DNA of 48,885 bases from Sulfuritalea sp. (GTDB lineage: Bacteria > Pseudomonadota > Gammaproteobacteria > Burkholderiales > Rhodocyclaceae), in contig JAIPCS010000005.1 in assembly GCA_021738105.1 (NCBI GenBank), positions 1-48,885 of the forward strand. The letters run 5' to 3'. How positions within the stretch are numbered: position 1 is the stretch's first letter; each line of letters opens with the position of its first letter. Shown here piece by piece: positions 7,844 through 19,382 of this stretch. A program made the translations under genes and the position numbers. A model generated the notes under the pieces. It worked only from the letters and a program-made list of their open reading frames with translations. It searched no databases and was not told the DNA's origin.

Positions 7844-9089
7844 AATCAAGAATTACACCATCAACTTCGGTCCGCAACATCCGGCCGCGCACGGTGTGCT
7901 GCGTCTGGTACTGGAACTGGATGGCGAGGTTGTCGTACGCGCCGACCCTCATATCGGATTGTTGCATCGTGGCACCGAGAAGCTGGCAGAAACCCGCACC
8001 TGGTTGCAGACACTGCCGTATCTTGATCGTCTCGATTACACATCAATGATTCCCAGCGAACATGCCTACTGTCTGGCGGTGGAGCGTTTGCTGGGTATTG
8101 AGGTACCGATCCGTGCGCAGTACATCCGCGTCATGTTCGATGAAATCGCGCGGATCAAGAATCATCTGCTCAACATCGGCACTCACGCACTCGATATCGG
8201 CGCCATGACCATGGTGCTGTATACCTTCCGTGAACGTGAGGATTTGTTTGACGTGCTGGAGGCGACCTGCGGCATCCGCATGCACCAAGCCTATTACCGG
8301 CCGGGTGGTGTCTATCGCGATCTGCCGGATCAGATGCCGAAGTATCAGGAAAATCGTTTCAAGAATGCGCAAACGGTCAAGGAACTGAATGAGGCTCGCA
8401 GCGGCACACTGCTGGATTTTCTAGAGGACTTCACCAACCGTTTCCCGGTATATCTAGGTGAGTACCACACACTGCTGACTGACAATCGTATCTGGAAACA
8501 GCGTACTGTAGGCATTGGCGTTGTCAGCCCCGAACGTGCCTTGCAGCTGGGCTTTAGCGGAGCAATGTTGCGCGGCTCGGGTATCGAGTGGGATTTGCGC
8601 AAGAAGCAGCCCTACGAAGTGTATGACCGTATGGACTTCGATATTCCGGTCGGTGTCAATGGTGATACCTATGACCGGTATCTGGTGCGCATGGAGGAAA
8701 TGTTTCAGGCCAATCGCATCATCAAGCAATGCATCGAATGGCTGCGCAAAAATCCCGGTCCCGTCATTACGGACGATCACAAGGTCGCGCCGCCGTCGCG
8801 GGAAAAGATGAAAGGCAGCATGGAAGAATTGATTCACCACTTCAAGCTGTTTTCCGAAGGTATGCACGTGCCTGCTGGTGAGGCCTACGTGGCCATTGAG
8901 CATCCGAAAGGCGAAATGGGTGTCTGGGCCGTATCCGACGGAGCAAACAAGCCTTACCGAATTAAATTGCACACGGCCGGGATTCCGCATTTGGCTGCCA
9001 CCGACGAAATGTGCCGGGGACATATGCTGGCCGATGCGACCGCCATTATCGGCACCATCGATCTGGTGCTCGGCGACGTTGATAGATAG
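7836..9089 (+). CDS. nuoD: NADH-quinone oxidoreductase subunit D
   Basis: This is the 49-kDa quinone-site subunit, homologous to [NiFe]-hydrogenase large subunits but lacking the metal ligands. [26 protein letters not shown] near the N terminus and [14 protein letters not shown] are diagnostic, and the C terminus [11 protein letters not shown] is standard. I chose GTG 7836, giving [16 protein letters not shown] and 417 aa, because it has an AAAGGG site 8 nt upstream and matches the usual MAEIKNY start. In-frame ATGs at 7818 and 7830 are alternatives. The gene overlaps the nuoC stop. Confidence 0.93.
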   Translation: MAEIKNYTINFGPQHPAAHGVLRLVLELDGEVVVRADPHIGLLHRGTEKLAETRTWLQTLPYLDRLDYTSMIPSEHAYCLAVERLLGIEVPIRAQYIRVMFDEIARIKNHLLNIGTHALDIGAMTMVLYTFREREDLFDVLEATCGIRMHQAYYRPGGVYRDLPDQMPKYQENRFKNAQTVKELNEARSGTLLDFLEDFTNRFPVYLGEYHTLLTDNRIWKQRTVGIGVVSPERALQLGFSGAMLRGSGIEWDLRKKQPYEVYDRMDFDIPVGVNGDTYDRYLVRMEEMFQANRIIKQCIEWLRKNPGPVITDDHKVAPPSREKMKGSMEELIHHFKLFSEGMHVPAGEAYVAIEHPKGEMGVWAVSDGANKPYRIKLHTAGIPHLAATDEMCRGHMLADATAIIGTIDLVLGDVDR

Positions 9090-9097
9090 ACATTCGC

Positions 9098-9589
9098 ATG
9101 GATAAACCAAACGACATGTTGAGCTCCGAAGCCTTCCGGAAAATTGACCGGGAAGTCGCCAAGTATCCGGTTGATCAGAAGCAGTCCGCGATCATGGCGG
9201 CGCTGGTGATTGCCCAGGACGAGAAGGGCTGGTTGGCACAAGACACTATTGCCGAAGTTGCGGGCTATCTGGGTATGGCGCCGATCGCCGCCTATGAAGT
9301 GGCAAGCTTCTACAACATGTACAACCTGACTCCCGTCGGCAAGTACAAGGTGACGGTATGCACCAATCTGCCATGTGCCCTGTCAGGCGGCGTTCACGCG
9401 GCGGACTATGTCAAGGAAAAGCTCGGCATCGACTTCAACGAGACAACCCCGGACGGCAAGTTCACCTTGAAAGAAGGTGAATGCATGGGCGCTTGTGGTG
9501 ATGCGCCGGTAATGTTGCTTAACGACAAGCGCATGTGCAGTTTCATGCTGCCCGAGCAGATCGACGCTCTGTTGGCGGAGTGCAAATAA
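9098..9589 (+). CDS. nuoE: NADH-quinone oxidoreductase subunit E
   Basis: This 163-aa subunit carries the [2Fe-2S] cluster N1a with the thioredoxin-like ligand pattern C-X4-C in VCTNLPC and C-X3-C in [12 protein letters not shown]. It sits in the NADH-oxidising module with NuoF and NuoG. ATG 9098 gives [13 protein letters not shown]; the second ATG at 9116 ([11 protein letters not shown]) matches the common family start better, and neither has a strong ribosome site. The nuoF ATG follows after one base. Confidence 0.93.
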   Translation: MDKPNDMLSSEAFRKIDREVAKYPVDQKQSAIMAALVIAQDEKGWLAQDTIAEVAGYLGMAPIAAYEVASFYNMYNLTPVGKYKVTVCTNLPCALSGGVHAADYVKEKLGIDFNETTPDGKFTLKEGECMGACGDAPVMLLNDKRMCSFMLPEQIDALLAECK

Positions 9590-9590
9590 G

Positions 9591-10934
9591 ATGGCTCTGA
9601 TCGACACTATCAATCCACTGCTTACCACCGGTTGGGGCAAGGGCGACGCCGGTTGGAGTCTCAAGGACTACGAGGCACGCGGCGGCTATGCGCAGCTGAA
9701 GCGGATATTGGCCAGCAAGATGACCCAGGACGACTTGATCGCCGAGGTCAAGAAATCCGTGTTGCGCGGCCGTGGCGGCGCGGGTTTCCCCACCGGACTC
9801 AAGTGGAGCTTCATGCCCAAGGCGGCACCGGTGAAATATGTCGTCTGCAATACCGACGAGGGTGAGCCCGGCACCTTCAAGGACCGTGACCTGCTGCGCT
9901 TCGATCCACATTCCTGTATTGAGGGCATGATCATCGCTGGCTATGCAGTCGGTGCGAAAAGTGGGTACAACTATATTCACGGCGAGATTTTCGAGGTCTA
10001 TCAGCGTTTCGAAGAAGCGCTTGATGAAGCGCGCGCCGCAGGTTATTTGGGCGAGAACATTCTCGGATCGGATTTCAGTTTTGATCTCTTCGCGCATCAC
10101 GGCTGGGGTGCTTACATCTGTGGTGAGGAAACCGGCCTGCTTGAGTCAATCGAGGGCAAGAAGGGTCAGCCACGCTACAAGCCGCCTTTCCCGGCGAATT
10201 TCGGCCTGTATGGCAAACCGACCACAATCAACAACACTGAAACCTTCGCCGCGATTCCCTTCATTCTGGGCATGGGCGGAGAGGCTTACCTGAATCTGGG
10301 CAAGCCCAACAACGGCGGCACAAAATTATTCTCTGTCTCGGGTCACGTCAATCGCCCAGGCAACTATGAAGTCCCGATGGGTACGCCCTTCGCCAAGCTG
10401 CTGGAAATGGCCGGTGGCATGCGTGGTGGCCGCAAGCTCAAGGCAGTGATCCCCGGTGGGTCATCAGCTCCGGTGTTGCCCGCCGACGTAATGATGGAAT
10501 GCACCATGGATTACGACTCCATCGCCAAGGCCGGCTCCATGCTCGGCTCGGGCGCGGTTATCGTGATGGATGAGACAGTTTGCATGGTCAAGGCGCTGGA
10601 GCGTCTGTCCTATTTTTATTACGAGGAATCCTGCGGCCAATGCACGCCCTGCCGTGAGGGCAGCGGCTGGCTGTATCGCGTTGTGCATCGTATCGAGCAC
10701 GGCCAGGGTCGTCCGGAAGATCTCGATTTGTTGAATCGGGTGACGGACAACATGATGGGCAAAACCATCTGCGCACTGGCTGACGCCGCAGCTTTTCCGG
10801 TGCGCAGCTTCATCAAGCATTTCAAAAGCGAATTCGAATATCACATCGAGAACAAGAAGTGTCTCGTTGATCCGGAAGTACAACGCGCGGGCAGTGGTTT
10901 CTTCCGTGCTTCTTCAACCACGGAGGCAGCGTAA
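9591..10934 (+). CDS. nuoF: NADH-quinone oxidoreductase subunit F
   Basis: This 447-aa protein is the NADH- and FMN-binding subunit and the electron entry point. It has the glycine-rich [13 protein letters not shown], the flavin-binding block [17 protein letters not shown] and [23 protein letters not shown]. The [4Fe-4S] N3 ligands are in [12 protein letters not shown] plus the downstream Cys in [16 protein letters not shown]. The stop overlaps the nuoG start (TAATG). Confidence 0.96.
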   Translation: MALIDTINPLLTTGWGKGDAGWSLKDYEARGGYAQLKRILASKMTQDDLIAEVKKSVLRGRGGAGFPTGLKWSFMPKAAPVKYVVCNTDEGEPGTFKDRDLLRFDPHSCIEGMIIAGYAVGAKSGYNYIHGEIFEVYQRFEEALDEARAAGYLGENILGSDFSFDLFAHHGWGAYICGEETGLLESIEGKKGQPRYKPPFPANFGLYGKPTTINNTETFAAIPFILGMGGEAYLNLGKPNNGGTKLFSVSGHVNRPGNYEVPMGTPFAKLLEMAGGMRGGRKLKAVIPGGSSAPVLPADVMMECTMDYDSIAKAGSMLGSGAVIVMDETVCMVKALERLSYFYYEESCGQCTPCREGSGWLYRVVHRIEHGQGRPEDLDLLNRVTDNMMGKTICALADAAAFPVRSFIKHFKSEFEYHIENKKCLVDPEVQRAGSGFFRASSTTEAA

Positions 10935-13300
10935 TGGTCGAGATCGAAATCGACGGCACGCCGCTGCAGGTCGCGGAAGGCAGCACCATCATCGAGGCGG
11001 CCCACCAGATGGGCACCTACATACCGCACTTCTGTTATCACAAGAAATTGTCTATCGCGGCCAATTGCCGGATGTGTCTGGTACAGGTCGAGAAGGCGCC
11101 GAAACCGATGCCTGCCTGTGCTACGCCCGTGACCAATGGCATGAAGGTGTTCACGCATTCCGAACTGGCCGTCAAGGCGCAGAAGGCGGTGATGGAGTTC
11201 CTGCTGATCAACCATCCGCTGGATTGCCCGATCTGTGATCAGGGCGGCGAGTGTCAGCTACAGGATCTGGCTGTCGGCTACGGTGAGTCGGCCTCCAGGT
11301 ACGAAGAAGAAAAGCGTGTCGTTCCCGACAAGGATCTGGGTCCGCTGGTATCGACCGACATGACCCGCTGCATCAATTGCACGCGCTGCATTCGCTTTAC
11401 GGCCGAAATTGCCGGTTTCATGGAACTGGGTCAGTCCTATCGCGGCGAGCGCGCCGAAGTCATGCCCTTCATTGGCAAGACGGTGAATACCGAACTCTCC
11501 GGCAACATCATCGATCTGTGTCCGGTCGGTGCGCTGACCTCCAAGCCTTTCCGTTTCTCGGCCCGCACCTGGGAACTTTCACGGCGCAAGTCGGTAAGTC
11601 CGCACGATGGTCTGGGCAGCAACCTGATCATGCAGACCAAGCATCACAAAGTGTTACGGGTGTTGCCGTTGGAGAATGAATCCATCAACGAATGCTGGCT
11701 GACGGACAAGGAGCGTTTTTCCTATCAGGCTCTGAACTCTGACGAGCGTTTGACCAAGCCGATGGTGAAGCAGGGCGGAGAGTGGAAGGAAGTTGACTGG
11801 AATGTCGCTTTGGACTACGCCGCGCATGCGTTGCGCGACGTGGCCAATACGCACGGTGGCGGCGCCATTGGCGGGTTGGTGAGTCCGCATGCTACGCTGG
11901 AAGAAATGTATCTGGCGCAGAAACTGATGCGTGGTCTGGGGAGCGAAAATATTGATTTCCGACTGCGTCAGAGCGATTTCTCTGCCGACGGAAAGCGCAA
12001 GGGCACGCCCTGGCTGGGAATGAAGATCGCAGAAATCAGCGAACTCGATCGTGTACTGGTGGTGGGCTCCTTCCTGCGCAAGGATCATCCGCTGATCGCT
12101 CAGCGGTTGCGCCAATCGGCAAAGCGCGGCGCGCAAATCTGTGTCCTGCACAGCGCTGACGACGATTTGCTGATCAAGTTGGAAGCACGCGCCATTGCCG
12201 CACCGTCGCAACTGCCCGAGCAATTGGCTGGGGTGGTCAAGGCTGTCGCCGAACTCAAGGGCGCGGCGGTGAGCCCGGAACTGCAAAAAGTCGGCGCTGG
12301 TGATACGGCAAAGAAGATTGCAGCAAGCCTGGTTTCAGGTAGTGAGGGCGGCAAGTGCGGCATCCTGCTTGGCAACTTCGCACAGCAACACCCGCAAGCG
12401 GCGACTCTGAACGCGCTGGCCCAGCAACTGGCTGCGCTGCTTGGGGGCCGCTTCGGCTTCCTCGGTGAGGCAGCCAATAGTGTCGGCGGCTATGTTGCCA
12501 AAGCAGTCCCGACAGGCGAGGGCCTCAATGCTGCTGCAATGCTCGATGCGCCGCGTCAGGCTTATGTCGTTGTTGGCGCCGAACCGGAGCTCGATTGCGC
12601 TGATGGGGCCAAGGCGCTGGCGAGCTTGACTCAGGCTGCCGCTGTGGTGGTTCTGAGCTCCTTCAAGTCACAAGCCATGCTCAACTACGCCGCAGTTCTG
12701 CTGCCGGTGTCGCCGTTCTCGGAAACCTCCGGCACCTTCGTCAATACCGAAGGTCGGGTGCAGAGCTTCTACGCCGCCGCCAAACCGCTGGGTGAATCCC
12801 GTCCGGGGTGGAAGGTGTTGCGAGTACTGGGCAATTTGCTTAAGGCCGACGGTTTTGATCAGAACAGCAGCGAAGAGGTTCGCGATCAAGCTTTGGGTGG
12901 AACACCCGAGTTCGTTTCCGGCTTGGACAATGGCGTCGATGTAATGGCAAATGTTGCATCAACCGCCAACGGACTTGAGCGGGTCGCCGATGTGCCGATT
13001 CACTTTGCTGATTCTTTGGTGCGGCGCGCTCCCTCCTTGCAGCAAACGACCGACTCCGCAGCACCTGCAGCACGCATGAACGCTGCAACGCTGGCGAAAC
13101 ATGGTTTGGCTGATGGGGATGCCGTAAAAGTTATGCGCAGCGGTATCCACGCGGACGGTGCTGGTGATATGGCGAGTGTGACGCTTGCCGTGCAACTGGA
13201 CGCAGGTCTTCCCGATGGCGTGCTGCGAGTCGCTGCGGCCCATGCCAATACGCAGGCGCTGGGCGCCATGTTCTCCGTTCTCAGCTTGGAGAAGGCGTGA
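10934..13300 (+). CDS. nuoG: NADH-quinone oxidoreductase subunit G
   Basis: This 788-aa large iron-sulfur subunit has an N-terminal ferredoxin domain with the [2Fe-2S] ligands in [15 protein letters not shown] and PACATPV. Next comes the His/Cys-ligated cluster in [18 protein letters not shown] and further ligands in [10 protein letters not shown] and [14 protein letters not shown]. The rest is a molybdopterin-oxidoreductase-like domain without obvious catalytic ligands, normal for NuoG. The ATG overlaps the nuoF stop, and the TGA overlaps the nuoH start. Confidence 0.96.
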   Translation: MVEIEIDGTPLQVAEGSTIIEAAHQMGTYIPHFCYHKKLSIAANCRMCLVQVEKAPKPMPACATPVTNGMKVFTHSELAVKAQKAVMEFLLINHPLDCPICDQGGECQLQDLAVGYGESASRYEEEKRVVPDKDLGPLVSTDMTRCINCTRCIRFTAEIAGFMELGQSYRGERAEVMPFIGKTVNTELSGNIIDLCPVGALTSKPFRFSARTWELSRRKSVSPHDGLGSNLIMQTKHHKVLRVLPLENESINECWLTDKERFSYQALNSDERLTKPMVKQGGEWKEVDWNVALDYAAHALRDVANTHGGGAIGGLVSPHATLEEMYLAQKLMRGLGSENIDFRLRQSDFSADGKRKGTPWLGMKIAEISELDRVLVVGSFLRKDHPLIAQRLRQSAKRGAQICVLHSADDDLLIKLEARAIAAPSQLPEQLAGVVKAVAELKGAAVSPELQKVGAGDTAKKIAASLVSGSEGGKCGILLGNFAQQHPQAATLNALAQQLAALLGGRFGFLGEAANSVGGYVAKAVPTGEGLNAAAMLDAPRQAYVVVGAEPELDCADGAKALASLTQAAAVVVLSSFKSQAMLNYAAVLLPVSPFSETSGTFVNTEGRVQSFYAAAKPLGESRPGWKVLRVLGNLLKADGFDQNSSEEVRDQALGGTPEFVSGLDNGVDVMANVASTANGLERVADVPIHFADSLVRRAPSLQQTTDSAAPAARMNAATLAKHGLADGDAVKVMRSGIHADGAGDMASVTLAVQLDAGLPDGVLRVAAAHANTQALGAMFSVLSLEKA

Positions 13301-14385
13301 TGGAAGGCACTGTTCTCGGATTCTTCGAATGGCTTTGGGGCCCGCTGTGGGCGCCGCTATGGGCTCTGGTTCAACCGGTTTGGCCGCTGATCTGGACCCT
13401 GGTCAAGATCGTCCTGATCCTCGCACCCTTGTTGTTGTCGGTCGCCTACCTGACCTTCTGGGAACGCAAGATCATCGGCTGGATGCAGGTTCGTATCGGC
13501 CCCAATCGCGTCGGCCCCTGGGGTTTGCTGCAGCCGATCGCCGATGGCTTGAAATTGTTTTTCAAAGAAATCCTTTTTCCGGCGGCGGCGGACAAGAAGC
13601 TCTTCATTCTCGGCCCGATCATGGCGATTGCTCCGGCCTTGGCCGCCTGGGCAGTGATTCCCTTTGCGCCAGGCTGGGTGCTGGCCAATATCAATGCCGG
13701 CGTGCTGTATCTGCTGGCCATCAGTTCGGTGGGTGTTTACGGCATCATCATTTCCGGCTGGGCATCGAACTCCAAGTACCCGTTCTTCGCCGCCATGCGC
13801 GCGTCGGCGCAGATGATTTCCTACGAGATATCGATGGGTCTGGCGCTGATTACCGTGCTGATGGTGTCAAACAGCCTGAATCTGTCCGAGATTGTCGTCG
13901 CGCAGAGCGCGGGCCGGTTCGCCGATATGGGTCTCGGTGCGCTTTCCTGGAACTGGCTGCCACTGTTGCCAATGTTCGGCGTGTATCTGATTTCCGGTGT
14001 GGCGGAAACCAATCGTGCGCCGTTTGACGTGGTCGAAGGCGAATCTGAAATTGTTGCCGGTCACATGGTCGAGTATTCGGGCATGTCTTTCGCGATGTTC
14101 TTCCTCGCCGAATACGCCAACATGATCCTGATCGCGGCGATGACCTCGATCTTCTTCCTGGGCGGCTGGTTGTCCCCGGTGGGGTTCCTGCCCGATGGTT
14201 TTCATTGGCTGGCGGTCAAGATGGCCTCGATCCTGTTCTTCTTCCTCTGGATTCGAGCCACCTTCCCTCGCTATCGCTACGACCACATCATGCGTCTTGG
14301 CTGGAAAGTATTTGTTCCTCTGACGCTGGTATGGATTCTTGTTGTCGGCATCTGGATGATGTCGCCGCTGACCATCTGGAAATAG
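13300..14385 (+). CDS. nuoH: NADH-quinone oxidoreductase subunit H
   Basis: This 361-aa membrane subunit has eight or more helices and links the quinone chamber to the proton-pumping arm. Diagnostic blocks are [36 protein letters not shown], and [20 protein letters not shown] with the conserved acidic residues. I chose ATG 13300, which overlaps the nuoG stop in TGATG; a GTG one codon upstream is possible. Confidence 0.95.
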   Translation: MEGTVLGFFEWLWGPLWAPLWALVQPVWPLIWTLVKIVLILAPLLLSVAYLTFWERKIIGWMQVRIGPNRVGPWGLLQPIADGLKLFFKEILFPAAADKKLFILGPIMAIAPALAAWAVIPFAPGWVLANINAGVLYLLAISSVGVYGIIISGWASNSKYPFFAAMRASAQMISYEISMGLALITVLMVSNSLNLSEIVVAQSAGRFADMGLGALSWNWLPLLPMFGVYLISGVAETNRAPFDVVEGESEIVAGHMVEYSGMSFAMFFLAEYANMILIAAMTSIFFLGGWLSPVGFLPDGFHWLAVKMASILFFFLWIRATFPRYRYDHIMRLGWKVFVPLTLVWILVVGIWMMSPLTIWK

Positions 14386-14400
14386 GACCGAGAGATCGAC

Positions 14401-14886
14401 ATGGGTGCAAAAGATTTCATTGGTAGCCTGTTCCTCAAGGAACTGTTCAAGGGCATGGCCGTGACCGGGCGCTACATGTTTGCGCGCAAGATCACCGTTC
14501 AGTATCCGGAAGAGAAGACACCGCAGAGCAATCGCTTCCGCGGCTTGCACGCTTTGCGCCGCTATCCAAATGGCGAAGAGCGCTGCATCGCTTGCAAGTT
14601 GTGCGAGGCCGTCTGTCCTGCCCTGGCGATCACCATTGAATCGGCCGAACGCGATGACGGCAGTCGTCGCACCACACGCTACGACATTGATCTGACCAAA
14701 TGCATTTTCTGCGGATTCTGCGAAGAAGCCTGTCCGGTCGATGCCATCGTCCAGACCCGCATCTTCGAGTATCACGGCGAAAAGCGGGGCGATCTCTATT
14801 ACACCAAGCAGATGCTGCTGGCCGTCGGCGATCGCAATGAAACGCAGATCGCCGCCGATCGAGCTCAGGACGCACCTTACCGCTGA
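14401..14886 (+). CDS. nuoI: NADH-quinone oxidoreductase subunit I
   Basis: This 161-aa subunit carries two [4Fe-4S] clusters (N6a and N6b) with ligands in [17 protein letters not shown] and [17 protein letters not shown], the 8Fe-ferredoxin pattern. The N-terminal amphipathic helix ([18 protein letters not shown]) lies along the membrane arm. Length and motif spacing are normal. A GAGAG ribosome site precedes ATG 14401. Confidence 0.96.
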   Translation: MGAKDFIGSLFLKELFKGMAVTGRYMFARKITVQYPEEKTPQSNRFRGLHALRRYPNGEERCIACKLCEAVCPALAITIESAERDDGSRRTTRYDIDLTKCIFCGFCEEACPVDAIVQTRIFEYHGEKRGDLYYTKQMLLAVGDRNETQIAADRAQDAPYR

Positions 14887-14893
14887 CCCATCC

Positions 14894-15529
14894 ATGGAAT
14901 TCAAGACCATACTTTTCTACATCTTTTCCGCGATAACGGTATTCGCGGCATTGCGCGTGGTCACGGCGCGCAACCCGGTGCACGCCGTGCTGTTTCTGGT
15001 ACTGGCGTTTTTCAACGTCGCGGGACTATGGATGCTGTTGCAGGCCGAGTTTCTCGCCCTCGCCCTGATCATGGTCTATGTCGGCGCGGTGATGGTTCTG
15101 TTCCTTTTTGTGGTGATGATGCTCGACATCAATATCGAACGTGTGCGCCGGGGCTTTTGGAGCAATTTGCCGCTGGGAGCTTTTGTCGGCTTGCTGATGG
15201 TGGCCGAGATGGCCGTGGTGCTCTCCGGTCGCTATTTCGGACTGGCGAATTTCCCGTCGCAGAACCTGCCGGCGAACTACAGCAACACAAAGGAACTGGC
15301 CCGGGTACTGTTTACCGAGTTTGCCTACCCCTTCGAAATCGCTTCAGTGATCCTGCTGGTGGCCATTGTCGTCGCTGTCATGCTGACCCTGCGTCGGCGC
15401 AAGGACAACAAGGCAATGCATCCCTCAGATCAGATTGCGGTCAAGAGCAAGGACCGCATGCGTCTGGTCAAGATGGCACCCGAGGTGGAGCTGCCCGCGG
15501 CAGCAGAAAAGAGAGGGGAAACGGCATGA
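14894..15529 (+). CDS. nuoJ: NADH-quinone oxidoreductase subunit J
   Basis: This 211-aa membrane subunit has five helices. The family block [20 protein letters not shown] corresponds to the third helix, which contains the pi-bulge in characterised complexes. I chose ATG 14894, giving [11 protein letters not shown], because the longer open frame overlaps nuoI. The hydrophilic C-terminal tail after the last helix is common in betaproteobacterial NuoJ. The stop overlaps the nuoK start (ATGA). Confidence 0.93.
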   Translation: MEFKTILFYIFSAITVFAALRVVTARNPVHAVLFLVLAFFNVAGLWMLLQAEFLALALIMVYVGAVMVLFLFVVMMLDINIERVRRGFWSNLPLGAFVGLLMVAEMAVVLSGRYFGLANFPSQNLPANYSNTKELARVLFTEFAYPFEIASVILLVAIVVAVMLTLRRRKDNKAMHPSDQIAVKSKDRMRLVKMAPEVELPAAAEKRGETA

Positions 15530-15831
15530 TCTCGCTATCCCACTATCTGATACTGGCTGCCATCCTGTTCGCCATCAGCATCATCGGTATCTTCCTCAAC
15601 CGGAAGAACCTGATCGTGTTGTTGATGGCCATCGAACTGATGCTGCTGGCGGTGAATATCAATTTTGTCGCCTTCTCGCATTACCTCAATGATCTCTCCG
15701 GCCAGCTCTTCGTGTTTTTCATTCTCGTGGTGGCTGCCGCTGAATCCGGAATCGGTCTCGCCATTCTGGTGGTGCTGTTCCGCAACCTGTCCTCGATTGA
15801 TGTCGAAGATCTCGACAGCCTGAAGGGCTAG
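15526..15831 (+). CDS. nuoK: NADH-quinone oxidoreductase subunit K
   Basis: This 101-aa subunit has three helices and is homologous to MrpC antiporter subunits. It keeps the two buried glutamates of the family: one in [19 protein letters not shown] and one in [20 protein letters not shown] 15526 overlaps the nuoJ stop. The TAG at 15829-15831 is followed closely by nuoL. Confidence 0.95.
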   Translation: MISLSHYLILAAILFAISIIGIFLNRKNLIVLLMAIELMLLAVNINFVAFSHYLNDLSGQLFVFFILVVAAAESGIGLAILVVLFRNLSSIDVEDLDSLKG

Positions 15832-15836
15832 TGAGC

Positions 15837-17846
15837 ATGGGAATGAAGACACTCTATCTGCTGGTTCCCCTGGCCCCGTTGGCCGGAGCCATACTCGCGG
15901 GATTTTTCGGCAAGATTCTTGGCCGTACCGGTTCGCATGTGGTGACCATCCTCGGCGTCGCGATTTCCTTTGCGCTCTCGGTGCTGATCTATCAGGATGT
16001 ACAGGCCGGCAATGTCTTCAACGGTGCGGTCTACACCTGGATGGAATCGGGAGGCCTGAAGCTTCAAATCGGATTCCTGATCGACCCCCTCACCGTCTTG
16101 ATGATGCTGGTCGTCACTTTCGTCTCGCTCATGGTGCACGTGTATACCATCGGCTACATGGCGGATGATCCTGGCTACCAGCGCTTCTTCAGCTATATCT
16201 CGCTGTTCACTTTCTCGATGCTGATGCTGGTGATGTCCAACAACTTCGTACAGTTGTTCTTTGGCTGGGAAGCGGTGGGTCTCGTCTCTTACCTGCTGAT
16301 CGGCTTCTGGTACACGCGGCCGACGGCGATCTACGCCAATCTCAAGGCTTTCCTGGTGAACCGCGTCGGCGACTTCGGCTTCCTGCTTGGTATCGGATTG
16401 ATAGCCGCCTATGCCGGTAGTCTCGACTATGCCGAAGTGTTTGCAAAGCGCAACGAACTGGCCGGAATCACAGAGGCCATTACCGGTTGGCCGCTGATTA
16501 CCGCCGTCTGTATCTGCCTCTTCATCGGCGCCATGGGCAAGTCGGCACAATTCCCGTTGCATGTCTGGCTGCCCGATTCGATGGAAGGTCCGACGCCAAT
16601 TTCGGCGCTGATCCACGCCGCCACCATGGTCACGGCCGGCATTTTCATGGTGTCGCGCATGTCGCCGCTGTTCGAGCTGTCCGACACCGCGCTGTCCTTT
16701 GTCATCGTCATCGGTGCCATTACCTGTTTGTTCATGGCGCTGATTGCCATTGTGCAGACCGACATCAAGCGCGTCGTCGCTTATTCGACGCTGTCGCAAC
16801 TCGGCTACATGACCATGGCGCTGGGTGCTTCGGCGTATTCGGTGGCGATCTTCCATTTGATGACGCATGCCTTCTTCAAAGCGGTGCTGTTCCTCGGCGC
16901 GGGCTCAGTGATCATCGCCATGCACCACGAACAGGACATGCGCCGCATGGGCGGCTTGCGCAAGTACATGCCGATCACCTACGCCACCATGTTGATCGGT
17001 GCGCTGGCCAATGCCGGCTTGCCGCCGTTCGCGGGTTTCTTCTCCAAGGATTCGATCATCGAGGCGGTGCATTTCTCGCAGATTCCAGGCGCTGGTTTCG
17101 CCTACTTCTGTGCACTGGCAGCGGTCTTCGTCGGCGGCTTCTATTCCTTCCGTCTGATCTTCTTCACCTTTCACGGCAAGGAGCGTTTCCGCGAGGTCGC
17201 GCACGATGCCCATGGTCACGATGCACATCACGACGATCACGGACATCATGGTCCTGTCGAACCGCACGAAACTCCCAAGGTCGTCACCGTACCGCTGATC
17301 CTGCTGTCTATTCCCGCCATTGGCTCGGGCTGGCTGATCGGAACCGTGCTCTACGACAACTGGTTCGGCAGCGCGATCGTCATTGCCGACAACCACAAAG
17401 GTATGGCGGTGATGGCTGAGCAGTTCCATGGCGTGTTCGGCATGATGGCCCACGGCGTAAAAACTCTACCCTTCTGGCTGGCGCTCTCTGGCGCGGCGAC
17501 TGCCTGGTTCCTTTACATCAAGCGTCCCGACCTGCCGGCGGTGATCAAACAGAAATTTGCGGTCCCGGCCATGATTCTTGAAGAGAAATATGGCTTCGAC
17601 CGCTTCAACGACTGGTTCTTCGCGGGCGGAGCGCGCCTTCTGGGTCGTGGTTTGTGGAAGGGGGGCGACCAGGTAATGATCGACGGCGTGATGGTGAATG
17701 GTACGGCTCACTTCGTCGGCTGGATTTCCGGGCTGGTCCGCCTGATTCAAACCGGCCGCATCTACCAATACGCATTTTTCATGATCTTCGGAGCACTCGC
17801 CCTGTTGAGCTTTGCGTGGTGGACGGTCTTAAATAGAATTCTCTGA
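15837..17846 (+). CDS. nuoL: NADH-quinone oxidoreductase subunit L
   Basis: This 669-aa antiporter-like subunit sits at the distal end of the membrane arm. It has the key Glu in GWEAVGLVSYLLIGFWY, a Lys in GKSAQFPLHVWLPDSMEGPTPISALIHAATMVTAG and the Lys/His-bearing helix with TLSQLGYM. The C-terminal lateral helix is present. A loop near 17195-17275 is very His-rich (AHDAHGHDAHHDDHGHHG). I chose ATG 15837, 9 nt after AAGGG; the GTG at 15831 and ATG 15843 are alternatives. Confidence 0.94.
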   Translation: MGMKTLYLLVPLAPLAGAILAGFFGKILGRTGSHVVTILGVAISFALSVLIYQDVQAGNVFNGAVYTWMESGGLKLQIGFLIDPLTVLMMLVVTFVSLMVHVYTIGYMADDPGYQRFFSYISLFTFSMLMLVMSNNFVQLFFGWEAVGLVSYLLIGFWYTRPTAIYANLKAFLVNRVGDFGFLLGIGLIAAYAGSLDYAEVFAKRNELAGITEAITGWPLITAVCICLFIGAMGKSAQFPLHVWLPDSMEGPTPISALIHAATMVTAGIFMVSRMSPLFELSDTALSFVIVIGAITCLFMALIAIVQTDIKRVVAYSTLSQLGYMTMALGASAYSVAIFHLMTHAFFKAVLFLGAGSVIIAMHHEQDMRRMGGLRKYMPITYATMLIGALANAGLPPFAGFFSKDSIIEAVHFSQIPGAGFAYFCALAAVFVGGFYSFRLIFFTFHGKERFREVAHDAHGHDAHHDDHGHHGPVEPHETPKVVTVPLILLSIPAIGSGWLIGTVLYDNWFGSAIVIADNHKGMAVMAEQFHGVFGMMAHGVKTLPFWLALSGAATAWFLYIKRPDLPAVIKQKFAVPAMILEEKYGFDRFNDWFFAGGARLLGRGLWKGGDQVMIDGVMVNGTAHFVGWISGLVRLIQTGRIYQYAFFMIFGALALLSFAWWTVLNRIL

Positions 17847-17870
17847 CATGGCAGTCAGCTAATAGTGAAT

Positions 17871-19346
17871 ATGAATGCAAGCTTACTGAGTCTCGCAATC
17901 TGGGTGCCGATTCTTGGCGCTGTTCCAGTCTTCTGGATCGGCTCCGAGCGGCGCGAACTGGTGCGTTGGTTGTCGCTGGCCGTCGCGATTGCCGGTTTCC
18001 TGGTCACCATACCGCTCTATACCGGTTTTGATACCTCGCTCAGCGGAATGCAGTTCGTCGAAAAGGCGCCCTGGATCACGCGCTTCAATATCGAGTATCT
18101 GCTCGGGGTTGACGGAATTTCGATGCCCTTCATCCTGCTCAACAGTTTTATCACTGTCATGGTGGTGCTGGCAGGTTGGGAAGTCATCGAAGAGAAGCAG
18201 GCTCAGTACATGGGCGCCTTCCTTATCATGTCCGGTCTCATGAACGGCATTTTCAGCGCGCTGGACGGCGTACTGTTCTATGTCTTCTTCGAAGCCTCGC
18301 TGATTCCGATGTACATCATCATCGGCGCCTGGGGCGGGCCGAACCGGGTTTATGCCGCGTTCAAGTTCTTCCTCTACACGCTGCTCGGCTCCCTGCTGAT
18401 GCTGGTTGCCCTGATCTGGCTGTTCCTCGAGTCCGGCGGTAGCTTCAACATTCTCGACTGGCACCAGTTGCCGATCGGAATCAAGCCGCAGATCCTGATC
18501 TTCATTGCCTTCCTCGTCTCGTTTGCCGTCAAGGTGCCGATGTGGCCGGTGCATACCTGGTTGCCGGACGCCCACGTCGAAGCGCCGACCGGTGGATCGG
18601 TGGTGCTGGCTGCCATCGCCCTCAAGCTCGGCGCCTACGGTTTTGTGCGATTTTCGCTGCCCATCGTGCCTGATGCCGCGCATCAACTGGCGCCGATGAT
18701 GATTGCCCTGAGCCTGATCGCCGTCGTCTATATTGGTTTCGTGGCACTGGTGCAAACAGACATGAAAAAGCTGATCGCCTATTCGTCGATTTCGCACATG
18801 GGATTTGTCACTCTCGGCTTTTTCATCTTCAATGCGATCGGTGTCGAAGGCGCGCTGGTGCAAATGATCTCGCATGGTTTCATCTCGGCGGCGATGTTCC
18901 TATGTGTGGGCGTCATGTACGACCGCATGCACTCGCGCCAGATCGCCGATTACGGCGGTGTGGTGAACACCATGCCCCGGTTCGCCGCCTTGTTCGTATT
19001 CTTTGCCATGGCCAATTCCGGATTGCCGGCGACCTCAGGATTTGTCGGCGAGTTCATGGTGATTCTGGGTGCCATCAAGTTCAACTTCTGGGTGGGCTTC
19101 GCCGCGGCAACCACGCTGATTCTGGGTGCCGCCTATACCCTGTGGATGATCAAGCGCGTGGTGTTTGGTGATGTCGGCAACGACAAGGTCGCCAAGCTGA
19201 AAGACATCGGCAGCCGCGAATTTCTGATACTGGGTCTGCTGGCGGTCTGTGTTCTGGCCATGGGTCTATACCCCTTCCCCTTCACCGAGGTGATGCACTC
19301 CTCGGTGGATAATCTGCTCAAGCATGTTGCGGTGAGCAAGCTCTGA
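17871..19346 (+). CDS. nuoM: NADH-quinone oxidoreductase subunit M
   Basis: This 491-aa antiporter-like proton-pumping subunit has about fourteen helices. Diagnostic blocks are the Glu-containing FFEASLIPMYIIIGAWGG and VKVPMWPVHTWLPDAHVEAPTGGSVVLAAIALKLGAYG, with the central Lys and His residues. DMKKLIAYSSISHMGF marks the broken helix. The start is the ATG at 17871 (MNASLLSLAIWVP); a GTG two codons upstream is possible and neither has a clear ribosome site. Confidence 0.94.
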   Translation: MNASLLSLAIWVPILGAVPVFWIGSERRELVRWLSLAVAIAGFLVTIPLYTGFDTSLSGMQFVEKAPWITRFNIEYLLGVDGISMPFILLNSFITVMVVLAGWEVIEEKQAQYMGAFLIMSGLMNGIFSALDGVLFYVFFEASLIPMYIIIGAWGGPNRVYAAFKFFLYTLLGSLLMLVALIWLFLESGGSFNILDWHQLPIGIKPQILIFIAFLVSFAVKVPMWPVHTWLPDAHVEAPTGGSVVLAAIALKLGAYGFVRFSLPIVPDAAHQLAPMMIALSLIAVVYIGFVALVQTDMKKLIAYSSISHMGFVTLGFFIFNAIGVEGALVQMISHGFISAAMFLCVGVMYDRMHSRQIADYGGVVNTMPRFAALFVFFAMANSGLPATSGFVGEFMVILGAIKFNFWVGFAAATTLILGAAYTLWMIKRVVFGDVGNDKVAKLKDIGSREFLILGLLAVCVLAMGLYPFPFTEVMHSSVDNLLKHVAVSKL

Positions 19347-19382
19347 TGAGCGGCACTCAACACGAAAGCCACGAGAGAAGCG

